NCBI RefSeq assembly: GCF_008641105.1 | Contig: NZ_VTTI01000004.1 | Span: forward strand, 1 to 64,000 | DNA from: Halopseudomonas salina | GTDB taxonomy: Bacteria; Pseudomonadota; Gammaproteobacteria; Pseudomonadales; Pseudomonadaceae | Direction of reading: 5' to 3' | Length of the DNA: 64,000 nucleotides | In this document: piece after piece, positions 62,215-64,000 of the stretch | Position numbering within the stretch: position 1 is the first letter of the stretch | Layout of the letters: the number at the start of each line of letters is the position of its first letter | Notes under the pieces: model-generated | Told to the model about the DNA's origin: nothing | Database searches by the model: none | The model's input: the letters and a program-made list of their open reading frames with translations, nothing else | Translations under genes and position numbers: made by a program

Positions 62215-62982
62215 ATGACTGTTGATACCAATCTCGACCTGCTGGATAACGACCCCGTGTTCAATCTCAAGGGCGGCATGCTGACCGTTACGGTGATCGA
62301 AGTAGTCCGTCTGGACACCGGCCGTTTTGCCCGGCAACTGGGCGACAAAGCGGCACAAGCGCCCAATCTGTTTCGCGACACGCCCGTGGTGCTGAGCCTG
62401 GAAAAGCTTGACGCTCATATGAACGTAAGCACCTTGGCAGGCCTGCTGCAGATATGTCGCAACCACGGGCTGTTACCGGTGGCACTACGCGGCAGTGACA
62501 ACTTCCGGCCGCTGGCCCAACAGAGCGGACTGGTTCTGATGCCCCCCGGTCGTGGGCGGGACCGCACGGTGGATATGCCGGTAAGCGACGAAGCTCCAGC
62601 GCCAGCAGAAAATCCGGCTAAAGAAGATACCCCAGAGCCCGCAGCCGCTCCAGGCCAGAACAGAATCGTCACCCAACCGATACGCTCGGGCCAGCAGGTC
62701 TATGCGCCAGGCGGAGACCTGATTGTGATGGCACCGGTCAGCGCTGGCTCCGAGCTCCTCGCCGATGGCAACATTCACGTCTACGGACCTTTGCGCGGAC
62801 GTGCCCTGGCTGGCGTGCGCGGCGACACCCAAGCGCGGATTTTCTGTCAGTCACTGGAGGCCGAACTGGTGTCCATCGCTGGCCATTACAAGGTCGCTGA
62901 AGATCTGCGCAAGGAATCTCTGTGGAAGAACGCGGTCCATGTATGTCTGGATGGTGACAGCTTGAAGATAGCAGCCCTATGA
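62215..62982 (+). CDS. minC: MinC septum-site inhibitor
   Basis: 255 residues from the ATG at 62,215. N-terminal MinC domain ([23 protein letters not shown]), a Pro/Ala/Glu-rich linker (about 115-155) and a C-terminal beta-helix domain ([43 protein letters not shown]) that binds MinD. It blocks FtsZ polymerisation away from mid-cell. Confidence 0.95.
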   Translation: MTVDTNLDLLDNDPVFNLKGGMLTVTVIEVVRLDTGRFARQLGDKAAQAPNLFRDTPVVLSLEKLDAHMNVSTLAGLLQICRNHGLLPVALRGSDNFRPLAQQSGLVLMPPGRGRDRTVDMPVSDEAPAPAENPAKEDTPEPAAAPGQNRIVTQPIRSGQQVYAPGGDLIVMAPVSAGSELLADGNIHVYGPLRGRALAGVRGDTQARIFCQSLEAELVSIAGHYKVAEDLRKESLWKNAVHVCLDGDSLKIAAL

Positions 62983-63115
62983 CTGATACTGTGCAACCAT
63001 CAGCGGGCGCCCGCAAACCGTAGCCTTGAGCCATCACAAGGTGTCTTCCGGGCATCTCGCAAAACGCCGTCGCGGCGCATCCAAATCACTCAATTTATCG
63101 GACAGGAAGGTCACT

Positions 63116-63925
63116 TTGGCTAAGATTATTGTCGTCACCTCAGGCAAGGGCGGAGTTGGCAAGACTACAACCAGCGCAGCCATAGGTACCGGGCTCGCCT
63201 TGCGCGGATTCAAGACTGTTATCGTCGACTTCGACGTCGGCCTGCGCAATCTCGACCTGATCATGGGTTGCGAACGCCGGGTGGTCTATGACTTCGTCAA
63301 CCTGATCAATGGCGACTCCAATCTCAACCAGACCCTGATCAAGGACAAGCGCTGCGATAAGCTGTTCATTCTTCCCGCATCGCAGACCCGTGACAAGGAC
63401 GCCCTGACCGAAGACGGTGTTGAGCGAGTGCTCAACGAGCTGAAGGAGACCTTCGATTATATCGTTTGCGATTCCCCTGCCGGTATCGAGAAAGGCGCGC
63501 ATCTGGCCATGTATTTCGCCGACGAGGCCGTGGTAGTGACTAACCCGGAGGTTTCTTCCGTTCGCGACTCAGATCGTATGCTGGGTCTTTTGGCCAGCAA
63601 ATCGCGGCACGCCGAGAAAGGTGAAAAGATCCGCGAGCATCTGTTGCTTACCCGTTACAACCCCGCCCGCGTTGCCAACGGTGAGATGCTTTCGGTAACC
63701 GACGTAGAAGATATTCTCTCGATCCCGTTGCTGGGCGTTATTCCGGAGTCGCAGGCGGTATTGAAAGCCTCCAACCAGGGCGTGCCGGTCATCATGGATG
63801 AAACCAGCGATGCTGGTCAGGCGTATAGTGATGCAGTCTCCCGCCTGCTTGGTGAAGACGTCCCGCATCGCTTCCTGGAAGCTGAAAAGAAGGGCCTTCT
63901 GCAGCGCCTGTTCGGGGGTCGGTAA
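63116..63925 (+). CDS. minD: MinD septum-site ATPase
   Basis: 269 residues from a TTG at 63,116 with GGAAGG upstream; this fits the usual MAKIIVVTSGKGGVGKTT start. The deviant Walker A is K11 to T18. VDFDVGLRNLDLIMGCERRVVYDFVNLI and CDSPAGIEKGAHLAMYFADEA are family signatures. The C-terminal FLEAEKKGLLQRLFG helix binds membrane. It moves MinC to the poles with MinE. Confidence 0.96.
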   Translation: MAKIIVVTSGKGGVGKTTTSAAIGTGLALRGFKTVIVDFDVGLRNLDLIMGCERRVVYDFVNLINGDSNLNQTLIKDKRCDKLFILPASQTRDKDALTEDGVERVLNELKETFDYIVCDSPAGIEKGAHLAMYFADEAVVVTNPEVSSVRDSDRMLGLLASKSRHAEKGEKIREHLLLTRYNPARVANGEMLSVTDVEDILSIPLLGVIPESQAVLKASNQGVPVIMDETSDAGQAYSDAVSRLLGEDVPHRFLEAEKKGLLQRLFGGR

Positions 63926-64000
63926 TGAGTATTTTTGATTATTTCCGCGATCGCAAGAAGCCGACCACCACCGCTTCGATGGCCAAGGAACGTCTGCAGA
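63925..64000 (+). CDS. minE: MinE topological factor, 5' part
   Basis: The first 25 residues, MSIFDYFRDRKKPTTTASMA and on, up to the window edge. Start overlaps the minD stop by one base. MinE stimulates MinD ATPase and sets the oscillation. Confidence 0.95.
   Translation, partial: MSIFDYFRDRKKPTTTASMAKERLQ

Overview
The window is a chromosomal segment of a Pseudomonadaceae bacterium (high GC). The right-hand 27 kb carries Pseudomonas-type core genes in familiar arrangements (alaS-lysC-rsmA-tRNA-Ser-tRNA-Arg, minCDE, aruCFG with argR, amrZ, rapA). The left-hand 37 kb is one end of a siphovirus-type prophage whose other end lies beyond position 1.

Prophage, positions 1 to about 36,990. The left edge holds a truncated endolysin and a small plus-strand accessory cluster: a short hydrophobic ORF, a gene behind a perfect LexA-type box, a phage-borne CsrA homologue and an AbiC-like membrane protein. 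From about 23.7 kb down to 3.4 kb, all on the minus strand, runs an HK97-type late operon: holin, HNH nuclease, TerS, TerL, portal, protease, capsid, head-tail connectors, a zinc-ribbon moron, tail tube, tail chaperones joined by a predicted -1 frameshift, tape measure, tip and baseplate proteins, and a collagen-like fibre with its assembly protein. Before it in transcription come a Cro-like protein, a CII-like regulator with a long structured leader, a DksA/TraR zinc finger, a Toprim-VirE primase/helicase and a possible late activator. A LexA/S24-type CI repressor (28.4 kb) is divergent from cro. It is followed by hicA, hicB and a SecB-like chaperone gene, a toxin-antitoxin-chaperone arrangement. 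A second early operon on the plus strand (30.7 to 36.9 kb) encodes many small proteins, including a PrtN-like activator, an HD hydrolase, a DUF2786 protein and an AlpA/excisionase-like protein. It ends in a terminator beside tRNA-Arg(CCU), whose 3' end is the apparent attR. No integrase is seen in the window.

Control of the prophage. Copies of a palindrome, TTCAAGCATGCTTGAA, flank both early promoters, which suggests CI represses both. A small stem-loop with loop CCACCAC occurs twice in the CII-gene leader and once over the Shine-Dalgarno sequence of the first gene of the opposite operon, always on the sense strand. This looks like a shared RNA-level control element and is the most novel-looking signal here, together with the HicAB-SecB module and the phage CsrA.

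Host region, 37.0 kb to the end. In order: amrZ; the oadGAB Na+-pumping oxaloacetate decarboxylase operon; the Mg2+ transporter mgtE; tRNA-Arg(ACG), tRNA-Ser(GCU), rsmA, lysC and alaS; an exported glutathione peroxidase; arginine succinyltransferase genes aruC, aruF and aruG with argR; a thiolase; a short-chain dehydrogenase; a DTW-domain tRNA-modifying enzyme; three small proteins; rapA; a patatin-like protein; a lipid A acyltransferase; and minC, minD and the start of minE.
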